Assembly: GCA_013152205.1 (NCBI GenBank)
Contig: JAADGV010000088.1
Location: 1 to 64,000, forward strand
DNA length: 64,000 nucleotides
Direction: 5' to 3'
From: Planctomycetota bacterium
Lineage (GTDB): Bacteria > Planctomycetota > Planctomycetia > Pirellulales > Lacipirellulaceae
Shown: in pieces, positions 1 through 9,250 of the stretch
Position numbering within the stretch: the first letter of the stretch is position 1
How the letters are laid out: each line of letters starts with the position of its first letter
The notes under the pieces: model-generated
Told to the model about the DNA's origin: nothing
Database searches by the model: none
Seen by the model: only the letters and a program-made list of their open reading frames with translations
Position numbers and translations under genes: made by a program

Positions 1-660
1 GAGTTGGTGTCAAACGATTAGAAAAACTTCTGGAAGCAACCATCCACACGGCGATTGCCATGAAGGCGCTCAAGCCGCAGGAACTTGAAAAGTGAACGTC
101 GACAAGCCTTTGCGAGAACTCTTGGTATTAGCGCATCGACTGCTTGCTCAAACTCGTACCAGCAAGAAAAAACTCTACAGCGTTCACGCTCCCGAGGTGG
201 AGTGCATCGCGAAGGGCAAAGCGCACAAGCGTTACGAATTCGGCTGCAAGTCAAGTATTGCGACTACGAGCAAAAGCAACTGGATCGTTGGTGCGCATGC
301 TCTCGACAGTAACCCTTACGATGGGCACACACTCGAAGGCGCAATTCGGCAAACCGAGCCAACGATCGGTCACCTCAAGAGCGACAACCGGCTGAGTCGC
401 AATCATCGGACGGGTAAAACGGGCAACCAAATCAATACCTTACTGGCCGCCGCCGGATACAATCTTCGGAAGCTGCTGCGCTGGATTTTTTTTCGCTCTT
501 TTTGGGCGTGATCGGGCGGTTGAAGACGGTGCTGGCCATCCATATCGCCCCCCGAAACGCCTCGAACCGAACCACGCTAACCACGCTCGCCTAACTCGCA
601 TCCAGCAAACACAAATAAAAGCGAAAATCCACGCCGGCAGTACATTTACCAGGGACGACT
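1..660 (+). mobile_element. Decayed IS5-family insertion sequence (right part)
   Basis: The stretch contains the remains of an IS5-type transposase and ends near 650-660 with a sequence around 'ccagggacgactag' that resembles the terminal inverted repeat of such elements. The left end lies outside the window, so neither the paired repeat nor a target-site duplication can be checked. Bases 512-660 hold no gene and look like the 3' non-coding part of the element. Confidence 0.6.
3..511 (+). pseudogene. IS5-family transposase remnant, frameshifted and internally deleted
   Basis: Three pieces of one IS5-family transposase are recognisable. Bases 3-92 encode a KLLEATIHTAIAMKALKP segment typical of the middle of these proteins. 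A one-base loss in an A-run near 86-92 moves the frame so that VNVD follows in frame 2. After VNVD the reading jumps to the KKLYSVHAPEVECIAKGKAH region, so roughly 90 residues are missing. After GHTLEGAIRQ it jumps again to TEPTIGHLKSD, losing the segment that normally carries a conserved VDxGYRG-type catalytic motif. The C-terminal INTLLAAAGYNLRKLLRW block is well preserved. The protein cannot be an active transposase. The deletion sizes are estimates from memory of the family. Confidence 0.85.
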
Positions 661-732
661 AGCTACTTTCAGACCTTCAAAGACGAACCCGACTTGCAAT
701 CGCAATTCAAGCAATGGGGTTATATCGCCTAA
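661..732 (+). pseudogene. Possible 3' stub of a gene interrupted by the IS
   Basis: Directly after the presumed IS end there is an open frame ending SQFKQWGYIA followed by TAA. Its composition (polar, with several Q, F and W residues) looks like the end of a real protein rather than random sequence. Without the upstream part the family cannot be named. It may equally be a chance open stretch. Confidence 0.3.
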
Positions 733-819
733 CATTCATGCCAACAGGCAACCACTTCACCCCAAGCGTTAAACCCAAAATAACCGCGTGTCTACGACTC
801 GCCGGAGGCCAGCCCCCAA

Positions 820-1890
820 CTAGCGTCGCTTCGATTTCTTGGTTTGCTTGGCGTTGCGTTGGGCTTTTCTCCGTGCCTCACGTTCCATGTTTCGCTTCAC
901 ATTTGCTGCGACTCGACTTGGATTCACAAGATATAGCCGCGTGTCGTCGACTACGAAGGGCGTCGACCAAGTCTTGCCATCGTTCTTGTTGCAGGCGTCG
1001 AAAAAGAAGGTCCGGAATCGCTCGGCGCGGAAACTATAGGGGAACTGCGACGTAAGATGATCGTCGGCTGTCAAGTCGTCGACCCCAGGGCTAGCGAAGT
1101 AGTGAACCATCCCGTCGGGAGTGACCGTCATCCCCAAAGTCCACCAGCCGAATTCCTCGGCACTGATGTTCTTCATACGGACATCACGCCCTTGGCGGTT
1201 ACCGCGAATGGTAAGGAACGCCGAGTCCTCTTCAACTCCTCGGCTCGTCTCGCTGCGGAAATTGATCCAGATCCCCGGCCAGTAAGGCTCGGAGGTAGTG
1301 CTAGATCGCGACCCAAAGAATCCGTTAGAAACTCGCTCAGTCGTAGTGGTCGAGGCGCTAATGCGAAAACCGAACTGCGGACCACTGCGATTTTCCCATT
1401 GATCCGCTGGCGGCAAATAAATGCGAGTAACCACGCTGGGAGTATCCGAAACCGGAATGCTCATGTTCAGTCGCGAAATGCAGTTGGCAATTAAATCGTC
1501 TTGCTGCACGTCGCGAGAGTTGTAGCCGGGAATGCCTGAATGCAGCGTTCGGATTAGCAGCGCATGTTGGCTACCCTCCAAACCACCCGCAGGTGTCGGC
1601 ACAACTTTCATGTGGTCAGGTTGCCCCCGTTCCGGACCTTCAATCCAACGACCGTTTGTCGAACGGCCTGTCGGAGATCTCAACCGCGTATCTTGCTCGC
1701 GCGAACTCTTCGGGAAATTATTGATAAAGCCCCAAGACGTGTCCTCGAAATCGTCGCCTACATAATCGATCCTTGTTCCCGTGCCTGGGATGACGCCACG
1801 ATAGGTTGCTGCCATCGTGTTTGAAGAAAAAATCTGGGTTGCAGCGACAGCCAGCAGACAACTGGCGACTCGGCCGAAAGTGTATTTCAT
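820..1890 (-). CDS. Secreted hypothetical protein with basic C-terminus
   Basis: A protein of about 356 residues, started here at the ATG at 1890 although an in-frame TTG two codons upstream is possible. The N-terminus has a signal peptide: basic MKYTFGR, a hydrophobic stretch and an AxA-like site near NTMAATYRG. The mature part has many W, F and G residues and motifs such as EPYWPGIWINF and FGWWTLGMTVTPDG, suggesting a beta-rich, extracellular carbohydrate-binding or lectin-like fold. The last 30 residues are very basic (REARRKAQRNAKQTKKSKRR). I do not recognise a named family, though it resembles conserved planctomycete hypotheticals. It stands alone on the minus strand. Confidence 0.8.
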   Translation of the reverse strand: MKYTFGRVASCLLAVAATQIFSSNTMAATYRGVIPGTGTRIDYVGDDFEDTSWGFINNFPKSSREQDTRLRSPTGRSTNGRWIEGPERGQPDHMKVVPTPAGGLEGSQHALLIRTLHSGIPGYNSRDVQQDDLIANCISRLNMSIPVSDTPSVVTRIYLPPADQWENRSGPQFGFRISASTTTTERVSNGFFGSRSSTTSEPYWPGIWINFRSETSRGVEEDSAFLTIRGNRQGRDVRMKNISAEEFGWWTLGMTVTPDGMVHYFASPGVDDLTADDHLTSQFPYSFRAERFRTFFFDACNKNDGKTWSTPFVVDDTRLYLVNPSRVAANVKRNMEREARRKAQRNAKQTKKSKRR

Positions 1891-2206
<316 letters not shown>

Positions 2207-3532
2207 TCAAATACCAAACTGCCGCAAAACAATGTCTGCCACGTCGGTATCTGCCATGGGGCGTTCGACAAAGACGCCTCGTTGAGAAGAAAACAATACG
2301 CCCCGTTGGCTCGGTTCGACTGTGGGGGCGCCGTGCGAGCCTTTCACCAGACTCGCATCCAGGGGTACCCCCCCGGCGCTCTGGTCCCAGAAGAGTTCAA
2401 CCGGATCGTATCCAGGTTTACTGTGAATATCTACCGATCGCGCAAAGCTTGGCGCGCGGGCATCATCGAGCCACCAATAATACGCCTGCCAGCTATTTGG
2501 CTTCGAAATCACTACCAAATCGCCACAAAGTTCATGCTCCAAGTCATAACGGGCAGTTTCTTTTCTTGTCAGAACCTCAGCTACGCCAGCTTCGCTGGCA
2601 AGTAGTTTTTTGGCTTGTTCGATCGTCGCCGCGTCTGAGTCGCGTACGAAAACATGCGAGAACTGATGGTCTACCATGGCCCAAGCTCGGCTGGCCGAAA
2701 AATCGAGATGCTCGCCATCGCTTTCTTCTCGAACCGCTAGCAACCCCGCCTCGCGGAGTACCCGATTTGGATAGCTGACGTGGTCGACCGCAGTGATCAC
2801 ATACTCGCTCGCCACCAACCAGAGCGGTTGCGCATCTCCATAAGCGCTAGCGAAGCCATCAATCAGTTTTCCAAGCACGGCATCCAGATCGGCTAGCGCC
2901 AGAGTTGCCCCCTCGCTATCAGGCCCCAGTTTTTGTGCGGCATAATCGAGGTGGGGCAAATAAATGTAAAACAGGTTGGGACGATATTGCCTGGCGGCAC
3001 GTATCGCGGAGTCAACGATCCACGCCGTCGATTTGATGTTCGCCATCGGCCCCCAAAAATGTTGCAGCGGAAATTGGCCCAACTCGTCAATCATCTCCTG
3101 ATAAAATTCCTCAGGACGTGTGTAGCACCACATCGACTCGCTGCCATCGGCATGGTGAATCGGGGCCGGCGTGCAAACATAATCTGCGCCACACTCTTTG
3201 CTATGCAGCGGAAACCAAGCTGCCGTGGTCAGTGAGCTATTGTGCCGGTGCATAATATCCCACAACTGCGGACTCTGAACACAACCGTTCGTCGAAGTCC
3301 ACATCTCCACTTCTTGTTGATCTCGCCAATAGAAGCCATTCGCGACGACCCCATGTTCGCTCGGCGGTGCCCCGGTCGTCATATTGGCTTGCACCGGGCA
3401 AGTCACCGCCGGAAAACTAGCCACCAGCTCGGCCCGGTCGCCTTCCGCCACCAATGATCGCAGGCGAGGCATCTTTTCTAAATCCTGGCGACGTAGACCA
3501 GGAACCGACAACAAAACAACGTATTCAGGCAT
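2207..3532 (-). CDS. Alkaline-phosphatase-superfamily (type I phosphodiesterase-like) protein
   Basis: 441 residues from the ATG at 3532. An in-frame upstream extension to 3655 is open but low in quality, and MPEYVVLLSVPGL begins the domain. It belongs to the type I phosphodiesterase/nucleotide pyrophosphatase group: FPAVTCPVQANMTTG (39-54) with Thr44 at the nucleophile position, HGVVANGFYWRD (60-71), HLDYAAQ (194-200) and a C-terminal GSHGAP (398-403). The usual metal ligands are altered: the N-terminal IDG is VPG, DxxGH reads DYAAQ, and the SDHG motif reads SEYV (242-245). It resembles the subfamily found in ebo-type clusters. The substrate is unknown. It follows the type I secretion genes on the same strand, 128 bases after the HlyD stop, and may share their transcript. 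Confidence 0.8.
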   Translation of the reverse strand: MPEYVVLLSVPGLRRQDLEKMPRLRSLVAEGDRAELVASFPAVTCPVQANMTTGAPPSEHGVVANGFYWRDQQEVEMWTSTNGCVQSPQLWDIMHRHNSSLTTAAWFPLHSKECGADYVCTPAPIHHADGSESMWCYTRPEEFYQEMIDELGQFPLQHFWGPMANIKSTAWIVDSAIRAARQYRPNLFYIYLPHLDYAAQKLGPDSEGATLALADLDAVLGKLIDGFASAYGDAQPLWLVASEYVITAVDHVSYPNRVLREAGLLAVREESDGEHLDFSASRAWAMVDHQFSHVFVRDSDAATIEQAKKLLASEAGVAEVLTRKETARYDLEHELCGDLVVISKPNSWQAYYWWLDDARAPSFARSVDIHSKPGYDPVELFWDQSAGGVPLDASLVKGSHGAPTVEPSQRGVLFSSQRGVFVERPMADTDVADIVLRQFGI

Positions 3533-3660
3533 AATGTGGCGAGGGCAAAGGAAAGATTGTAAGCGTAGCTCTATTGAACCACGAAAAGCGTAGAAGAATC
3601 CACCGTCCATACCCAGTTGGTGGGTTGGATTCTTCGGACCGAAAACAGGCGCCATCGACG

Positions 3661-5019
3661 TTACTTTATCTTAGGCTTTTTTGCTTTCTTGGGTTGTTTT
3701 ACTTCCACAACCGGAGGGAAACCGTTCATTTGTCGCCAGATCTCAAACCATAACGGAACTCGTTCCAACATCACCAAGCCGTTGGTTCGAACCCCTTGTC
3801 GTAGGAAACGATCGGATGGCCAAGGATCGTCGGTAGGATCGGGTTGGATTAAAATTCGAAACTGGCCTTTGCCGTCGTCGGTCGAGTCTACCACGGCAAC
3901 TCGTCCACCAAAGGTGTTTACGGCAATCGAGGGCCACCCGGCAAGCTGAATTCCTGGCCAGCCTTCGAATTGAAGCCGCACATGCCTTCCCGTCGAGACC
4001 CACGACGCGTCGTTGCCATCTAGCCAAATCTCGACGGCCCGATCGGTCGTCTCAGGAACCAGCGTAAACAGCGGATCTCCCTGTTTGACCATCGCCCCTT
4101 GTTGGAAGGTTTCGAACTTGAAGATAAATCCGTTCCAGGGAGCCGTGACCACTTGGCTTTGCTGTTGGGTCTGCTTTACGTTTAAGGCCACCAACTCTTT
4201 TTCGGTCTTGGCCACGTCGCCTTGGGCCTTGCGGAGTTGCGCAGTCGCCGAATTGATTTTGGCTTGTGCTTCGCGTTCTTTCGCGCCACGTTCATTGTTC
4301 TTTGCGTTGACGCCATTCTGCGCCGAAGCGATGTACGCTTTGGCCTGCTCCACCTTGGCTAGGGCTTCCTGCCTTTTCCGTTGGGCGACCTGTTGCTTGA
4401 AGGTCGATGCCAATCCTTCGTCGGCCAGTTGTTTTTGTCGTTCGTAGTCCGCCTCGACCTGTAGCAGAGCGGCCTCTACGGCTTCCAGGTTCTGATTTTC
4501 CGCCTTCAACTTTTGTTGAGCCATCATGATGTACTCCTCGGCGGCGGCGACCGTCTGCTCTCGTACGGCTTGAAAGGCTCCGATCTGCGCCTCATAGGCG
4601 TAAGACACTTGTTTCAGCGCTTCCAACTCATTTTTGGTTGCCACGACTTGTTCCTGCAAACGTAAAAGCAGGTTGGGATCCAGGTCTTGGATTTCAACGA
4701 TCCTTTGCCCCTTCTCGACACGAGTTCCTTCACGGATACCATCAGCCCAACGTGCAACTCGACCGGAAATCGGCGCTTGTACCACTTGCCGGCGCTGTAA
4801 CGGCGCGTAAGCTACAACCCGACCGCTGCCACGGACGAATTGCTGCCACGGTGCGAATGCCGTGAAGCAAATAATCGCGAAAAGCAATAATCCCAACCAC
4901 TTGGCCATGTGGCGTATCCAACGCGACGACTTCGCCAGGCGCAGAGAAGGGAAGCGTTCCTCGAACTCGGCGATTTGGCCGATCGCCACGGAAGAGCCCT
5001 TGTTCCAAATCATGGTCAC
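3661..5019 (-). CDS. HlyD-family membrane fusion protein of a type I exporter
   Basis: 452 residues from a GTG at 5019 (GTGA overlap with the upstream stop), or 450 from the ATG at 5013. A cytoplasmic leader of about 38 residues is followed by one membrane helix (WLGLLLFAIICFTAF, 41-55), a first lipoyl half-domain (YAPLQRRQVVQAPISGRVARW), a long coiled coil (about 125-270, rich in A, Q, E and K) and the second lipoyl half (QVVTAPWNGFIFKF). A basic, Lys-rich tail (KQPKKAKKPKIK) ends it. It would bridge the ABC protein in the inner membrane to the TolC partner. The 4-base overlap with the ABC gene indicates translational coupling. Confidence 0.93.
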   Translation of the reverse strand: MTMIWNKGSSVAIGQIAEFEERFPSLRLAKSSRWIRHMAKWLGLLLFAIICFTAFAPWQQFVRGSGRVVAYAPLQRRQVVQAPISGRVARWADGIREGTRVEKGQRIVEIQDLDPNLLLRLQEQVVATKNELEALKQVSYAYEAQIGAFQAVREQTVAAAEEYIMMAQQKLKAENQNLEAVEAALLQVEADYERQKQLADEGLASTFKQQVAQRKRQEALAKVEQAKAYIASAQNGVNAKNNERGAKEREAQAKINSATAQLRKAQGDVAKTEKELVALNVKQTQQQSQVVTAPWNGFIFKFETFQQGAMVKQGDPLFTLVPETTDRAVEIWLDGNDASWVSTGRHVRLQFEGWPGIQLAGWPSIAVNTFGGRVAVVDSTDDGKGQFRILIQPDPTDDPWPSDRFLRQGVRTNGLVMLERVPLWFEIWRQMNGFPPVVEVKQPKKAKKPKIK

Positions 5020-7181
5020 AACCCTTTCGTATCTAGGTCTTTAGGTTCCGACGTACTCTCAGCTAGGTTGAAAGTGTGATCGCATCGCTCCAAAATTTGG
5101 CGTCGACCGCTGAAAACGATCAGGGTCCAAGGTGCCTGTTCTCCGGTAAAGGCAGAGAGCAATTCGAAAGCCTGATCGTCAGGAAGCGAATCTAACAGAG
5201 AGTCGATAATAAGCAGGCGAGGACACCCAGCGATTACTCGTGCGAGTACTAACCGACGTAGCTGAGTTTCCGAGAGAGGGGATCCTGTGGCTGTTAGTTG
5301 AGTTTCCAAGCCATTGGGCAACAAAAATACATCGTCTAGTAAGCCGACTTGTCGTAGAGAATCATGGACTTTAGTAGAATCGACTTCGACTCGATCGAGA
5401 TGGACGTTTTCGGCGATCGTACCATCAATCACCTCGACCGGTCCGACCAGTGATACATGCCTCCGGAAAATGTCAGGCCGGACATCGTCGCAATCGACTC
5501 CGTCCAGTTCGATACTTCCGGAAGTCGGTCGACGGAGGCCGAACAACAACTCGGCCAACGTGGTTTTTCCACAACTGGGAGGTCCCCCGATACCCACGCT
5601 TGATCCCGATTCGACAGTCAGGGTGACTTTCTCCAGGACACTTTGGCCTTCGTTGTATCCGTAGCAGACTTCGCGGAGTCGTAGCCCAGCACCGTTTTTT
5701 TGGGGAGGCGTCGGAAGAAGAGAGAGCAGGCCATCTCGGCGTTCCAGGGGCAAGTCAAACAGCACCCCCAATTTGTCGACCGATGCCATGAGGTCATAGA
5801 AACCCTCAAGGTGTTTTCCTACTTTCGTCACCGACCCCAAAATGAGCGAAATAATCAACTCGGCGGCTACCAATTGGCTCAACGACAACTGGCCTTGAAT
5901 GACCAAAAACCCGCCGACGCCCAGCAAGATGGCACTGGCCACCGCGTACAAACCAAGACTAAATAGAATTTGACGGAAAAGGATCCGGAAATGGTTCTGC
6001 CGGAGCTTCAAGTAGGTTCCTGCGATGCGGTCAGCATGTTCGATGGCGAATTCGGAGCCCCCCCCATGCTTGAGAGCATTACTACAACGGGCCAAGCCTT
6101 CGAGCCAAGCTGCCATCGTGTATTTGGCTTTCGACTCTTTGATGCTGCTGGCAATGCCACCCCGCCCCAAGACGAATAGCGCAAACAGAATCAGCGTGAC
6201 CATAATAAGATTGAGGCCCAGTAAGAGCGGATGGTACAGCGCCAGCACGATCATGCCGACCACCGTCACAATCACCAAGTCGAGGGTTTCCACCAGGAAG
6301 GTTGCTACCACTTTCTGGACGGTGACTACATCAAAGAATCGGTTGGCCAATTCAGGGGCAAATTGCCCGTCTATCGCATCACGGCGAATACGCGGTAGCC
6401 GATAGGCTAAATCTCCGGCGATTCGCACGAATAATCGTCGCTGAATGAGTTCGACGGCAAACTTTTCCACCGCCTGAACGATGGCGGAAAAAGCGAGGAA
6501 CGCAAACAGAATCACCGCCAAAACAATAATCGGTTGCGCAGAGCGGCCAAAAGCAACTGTGGACACTAGCATCTCAACGGCTAGAGGCGTCGCCAAAGCC
6601 AACATGCCGATAATCAGCGCAAACACCAGCACGACCCAAATATCAGGGCGTTCCGGAGCGAGCATCGTCCAGAGGCGGTCCAATGGGGCTTGCTGCGGTC
6701 GATGCCCACCCTTGTGGCTTGCTTCGGATGGCTGGCAAGACGTCGCTGGTTCGACAACCACCCAAACCAACAGCTCCTCCTGGGATGGGTTTCCTAGCAA
6801 GGCGGCCAGTTCAGAACGTGAGACCCAGCGTCCGCTGCGCCCCGTCTCGGCGGTGATGACATGAAACTTGCGGCGGCGCTGCTTGTGGATCAAGAGCCAG
6901 GGTGTCGGAGAATCCGGCAAATGAACCGCTAAGGTTTTCTCCCGAACGACTTGCATCGCCTGCTTGGAAGTAAACTCTGCCACCTGCACTCGTAAGCCGA
7001 CGCTGTCGCCGGCCTCAATGAGCCATTTCCACCAGCGGCGTTGCTCAGTTCCAGGCCATCCGTGCTGCGCTTCTTGGACGGCGCGTTTAGCGACCACGCG
7101 ATCGAACGCGACATCGCACTCTGCGGCCAGCCATTCCAGCAATTCACCGAACTGCTGATTGGTAGTCGTCTGTTCATCCAT
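5016..7181 (-). CDS. Type I secretion ABC transporter with degenerate ATPase motifs
   Basis: 721 residues: an N-terminal soluble domain (1-165) like the inactive C39-peptidase-like domain of RTX exporters, six-helix membrane domain (about 180-450) and nucleotide-binding domain (500-705). Walker A is intact (GGPPSCGKTT, 532-541). The other motifs are not: the Q-loop reads SLVGPVEV without Gln, the signature is LSETQ (636-640) instead of LSGGQ, Walker B ends IIDS so the catalytic Glu is Ser661, and the switch His position in TLIVFSGRR is Gly or Ser. The frame is intact and membrane domain normal, so the gene is probably functional with low or regulated ATPase activity, or works as half of a heterodimer. 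It starts 3 bases after the TolC gene stop. Confidence 0.92.
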   Translation of the reverse strand: MDEQTTTNQQFGELLEWLAAECDVAFDRVVAKRAVQEAQHGWPGTEQRRWWKWLIEAGDSVGLRVQVAEFTSKQAMQVVREKTLAVHLPDSPTPWLLIHKQRRRKFHVITAETGRSGRWVSRSELAALLGNPSQEELLVWVVVEPATSCQPSEASHKGGHRPQQAPLDRLWTMLAPERPDIWVVLVFALIIGMLALATPLAVEMLVSTVAFGRSAQPIIVLAVILFAFLAFSAIVQAVEKFAVELIQRRLFVRIAGDLAYRLPRIRRDAIDGQFAPELANRFFDVVTVQKVVATFLVETLDLVIVTVVGMIVLALYHPLLLGLNLIMVTLILFALFVLGRGGIASSIKESKAKYTMAAWLEGLARCSNALKHGGGSEFAIEHADRIAGTYLKLRQNHFRILFRQILFSLGLYAVASAILLGVGGFLVIQGQLSLSQLVAAELIISLILGSVTKVGKHLEGFYDLMASVDKLGVLFDLPLERRDGLLSLLPTPPQKNGAGLRLREVCYGYNEGQSVLEKVTLTVESGSSVGIGGPPSCGKTTLAELLFGLRRPTSGSIELDGVDCDDVRPDIFRRHVSLVGPVEVIDGTIAENVHLDRVEVDSTKVHDSLRQVGLLDDVFLLPNGLETQLTATGSPLSETQLRRLVLARVIAGCPRLLIIDSLLDSLPDDQAFELLSAFTGEQAPWTLIVFSGRRQILERCDHTFNLAESTSEPKDLDTKGL

Positions 7182-7184
7182 AGC

Positions 7185-8936
7185 CTATGACGCAATCTCT
7201 GTGTTGAGCTCCGAAGCCATCGCAGCGCGATAGTCGGCCTGAGCTTGAAAGTAATCGAGCATCGCCTGTACGACATTTTTTGCCGCATCAGCGGTCGCCT
7301 GTTCCCGAAGGTTGACTAACAATAAATTACTATCACCTAGATCGAACTTGCGACGCTCAGCCTGCTCCATCGTGCTCGCCAATTCGAGGCTCTCGCGGGC
7401 CTTGGCGATACGTTCGTAGGCGGCCGAGCGTGCTGCGTAAACTTGTTGGATCTCGGTGGCAATTTTGTCTTGAGTGAACCCAATTTTTGCGGACAATTGT
7501 TGCAATTTACCTTCAATTGCTAGCCTCTTTCCCCTCGCCTTACGGCGTTGCAGGGGAACGCTTACCTGCAAAGAGGCTTCCAGTTCAAAGGGCGTTTTGT
7601 CTCGTTTGGGACTGGCGGCCTCTCCCATGTCTTTTGAAGCGAACAGCATAGCATCGACCGACGGCAAATACAAATTCCGTGCCTGGGCCAGATCGATATC
7701 GAGTTGCATCCGCAAAAGTCCCAGAAACACGAGTTCAGGGCGATTCGACATGGCGAGCTGGATATCGCCCACCATTTGTTCGAGGTCGACCGAAAGGGCT
7801 TCGGGAAACTCTGCCGGAAGCTGTGCCTCAACCGGAACGATCGGCTCGCCATTGGGAGTTCTCAGGAAAAGCGACAACTTGATCGCGGACTGTTGAAGTT
7901 TTCGCTGGGCATCAATGAGGATCGCCTGCCGAGAGACGATCAGTCGTTGGTTGTCTGTCATCTCAATACGCGGCAAGTCCCCCGCATCCACTCGCTTGTT
8001 GAGTCCATCGTTCCGCTGCTGAGCAATTTCTAGCAGCGATTGGGCGATTTGATAATTTTCTCCCGCAGCCACCCATTGCCAATATGCATAAGAGGCCTCC
8101 CAAACAAAGGCAAGAACCTGCGTTTGGATGTCTGGCTCCACCGCGTCACGGCCGTAAGTTGCTCGAAAAAGTGCCGCCCGGCGTTCATCGATTTGACGGT
8201 TTTGTCCAAGAGGAACGGCAAAGCCTGCGCTGAACTCGCCTCCATCATTCGTCTCTCGTTCGCCGAACCAGGGTTGAAAGTTTCCGCGGCCCACTTTATA
8301 GCCGCCGAAGATTTCGCCCCCTAGAAATAGCGGCTGACTTGCACCGGCGCCAAAGCGGTTGGTTCGATAAAAACCCAACGGTCCGCTCGTACCACCTCCC
8401 TTTAGCTTGAGATCAAATGCGCCTTGCGAGGAAAGCAATTCCCCATCGGCAATGTTTCGCGAGAGAATCGCGGCTTCTAGCAAAGGATAGGATGAGTACA
8501 CCGAGTCGATCACGTCTTGCAACTGAAGCGGCGTTGCAGTCGACTCAGGTTTCGGAGTTGGAATTTGCTCAGTCGCTTCAGGAACTTTAACTTCTGCTCC
8601 CTCAGGCGGTAGCTCCTCGGTTGCTGGCTCTTCGCGGGGCAATACCTCGGGCAAACTCAAAAGAGGCGTTGATTGTCCATTTGCGGTTTGCCCTGAAGCC
8701 AACGCGACTTCATTAGCATCGTCCGCCACTAGTTCTCCCCCAGGATTGGGATCTTCCTGTGCCATTTCATGGCTGGCGTCCCTATCGACAACACGAGTGG
8801 TACATCGGAGTTCTGAACGAGAACGCACGCCATCGGTTTGGTCGGGCAAAAGTGAGCAGCCGCCTGCGATGACGAGAAAACCGATTACCGCGGTGCATGG
8901 GGTTCGGCGACCAGGTGCTCCTTTTGAGTTGGCCAT
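7185..8936 (-). CDS. TolC-family outer membrane efflux lipoprotein
   Basis: 583 residues. The N-terminus carries a lipoprotein signal (TAVIGFLVIAGGC, Cys27). A Pro/Glu-rich linker of about 100 residues (PEVLPREEPATEELPPEGAE) follows, and the TolC domain begins near LQLQDVIDSVYSSYPLLEAA. Heptad-rich helices with ALA/ERRA repeats fill the rest (OEP repeats). It is the first gene of the minus-strand operon TolC-ABC-HlyD and would form the outer-membrane channel. The long acidic linker between lipid anchor and barrel is unusual for TolC proteins and may span space in the planctomycete envelope. Confidence 0.93.
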   Translation of the reverse strand: MANSKGAPGRRTPCTAVIGFLVIAGGCSLLPDQTDGVRSRSELRCTTRVVDRDASHEMAQEDPNPGGELVADDANEVALASGQTANGQSTPLLSLPEVLPREEPATEELPPEGAEVKVPEATEQIPTPKPESTATPLQLQDVIDSVYSSYPLLEAAILSRNIADGELLSSQGAFDLKLKGGGTSGPLGFYRTNRFGAGASQPLFLGGEIFGGYKVGRGNFQPWFGERETNDGGEFSAGFAVPLGQNRQIDERRAALFRATYGRDAVEPDIQTQVLAFVWEASYAYWQWVAAGENYQIAQSLLEIAQQRNDGLNKRVDAGDLPRIEMTDNQRLIVSRQAILIDAQRKLQQSAIKLSLFLRTPNGEPIVPVEAQLPAEFPEALSVDLEQMVGDIQLAMSNRPELVFLGLLRMQLDIDLAQARNLYLPSVDAMLFASKDMGEAASPKRDKTPFELEASLQVSVPLQRRKARGKRLAIEGKLQQLSAKIGFTQDKIATEIQQVYAARSAAYERIAKARESLELASTMEQAERRKFDLGDSNLLLVNLREQATADAAKNVVQAMLDYFQAQADYRAAMASELNTEIAS

Positions 8937-9250
8937 CCATCGAATCTCTTAAAAGTGGAATACATTGTTCCAGTGACCAACAGGGGGATACCGTCTGCCG
9001 GGTAGGCCACGGCCCAGCCGATTCCCTACACGTTAATATCGGCATAATCCTCCCAATCTCTAATGAAAACTGACTATCAGCAAACGCTAGCACAACAGGG
9101 CCACCGTAAGGTGCAAAAAAACGCGTCACCCGAAAAGTGATGCAGTAAATGGAGTTACGCTGCTTTGTAGAAAACCATCGCTAGCATTGATCTGCTAGCG
9201 ATGAGAGCATTGGTTTTCTGAAATTACCTAAGCTAACGATTTCTACCTCG
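8937..9250. other. Intergenic region upstream of the secretion operon
   Basis: No gene seen. The first 150 bases should hold the promoter of the TolC operon. Inverted words lie at 9171-9217: ATCGCTAGCA (9177-9186) against TGCTAGCGAT (9193-9202), and AAAACCA (9171-9177) against TGGTTTT (9211-9217). This fits a terminator-like structure for the regulator gene ending at 9251. Confidence 0.5.
9171..9217 (-). terminator. Probable terminator of the XylR-like gene
   Basis: A nested inverted repeat with a perfect 10-base inner stem and a 7-base outer stem lies 34 bases after the stop of the regulator gene. On the minus strand the outer stem opens with AAAACCA and ends with TGGTTTT, but there is no long U-run, so it is only terminator-like. 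Confidence 0.4.
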
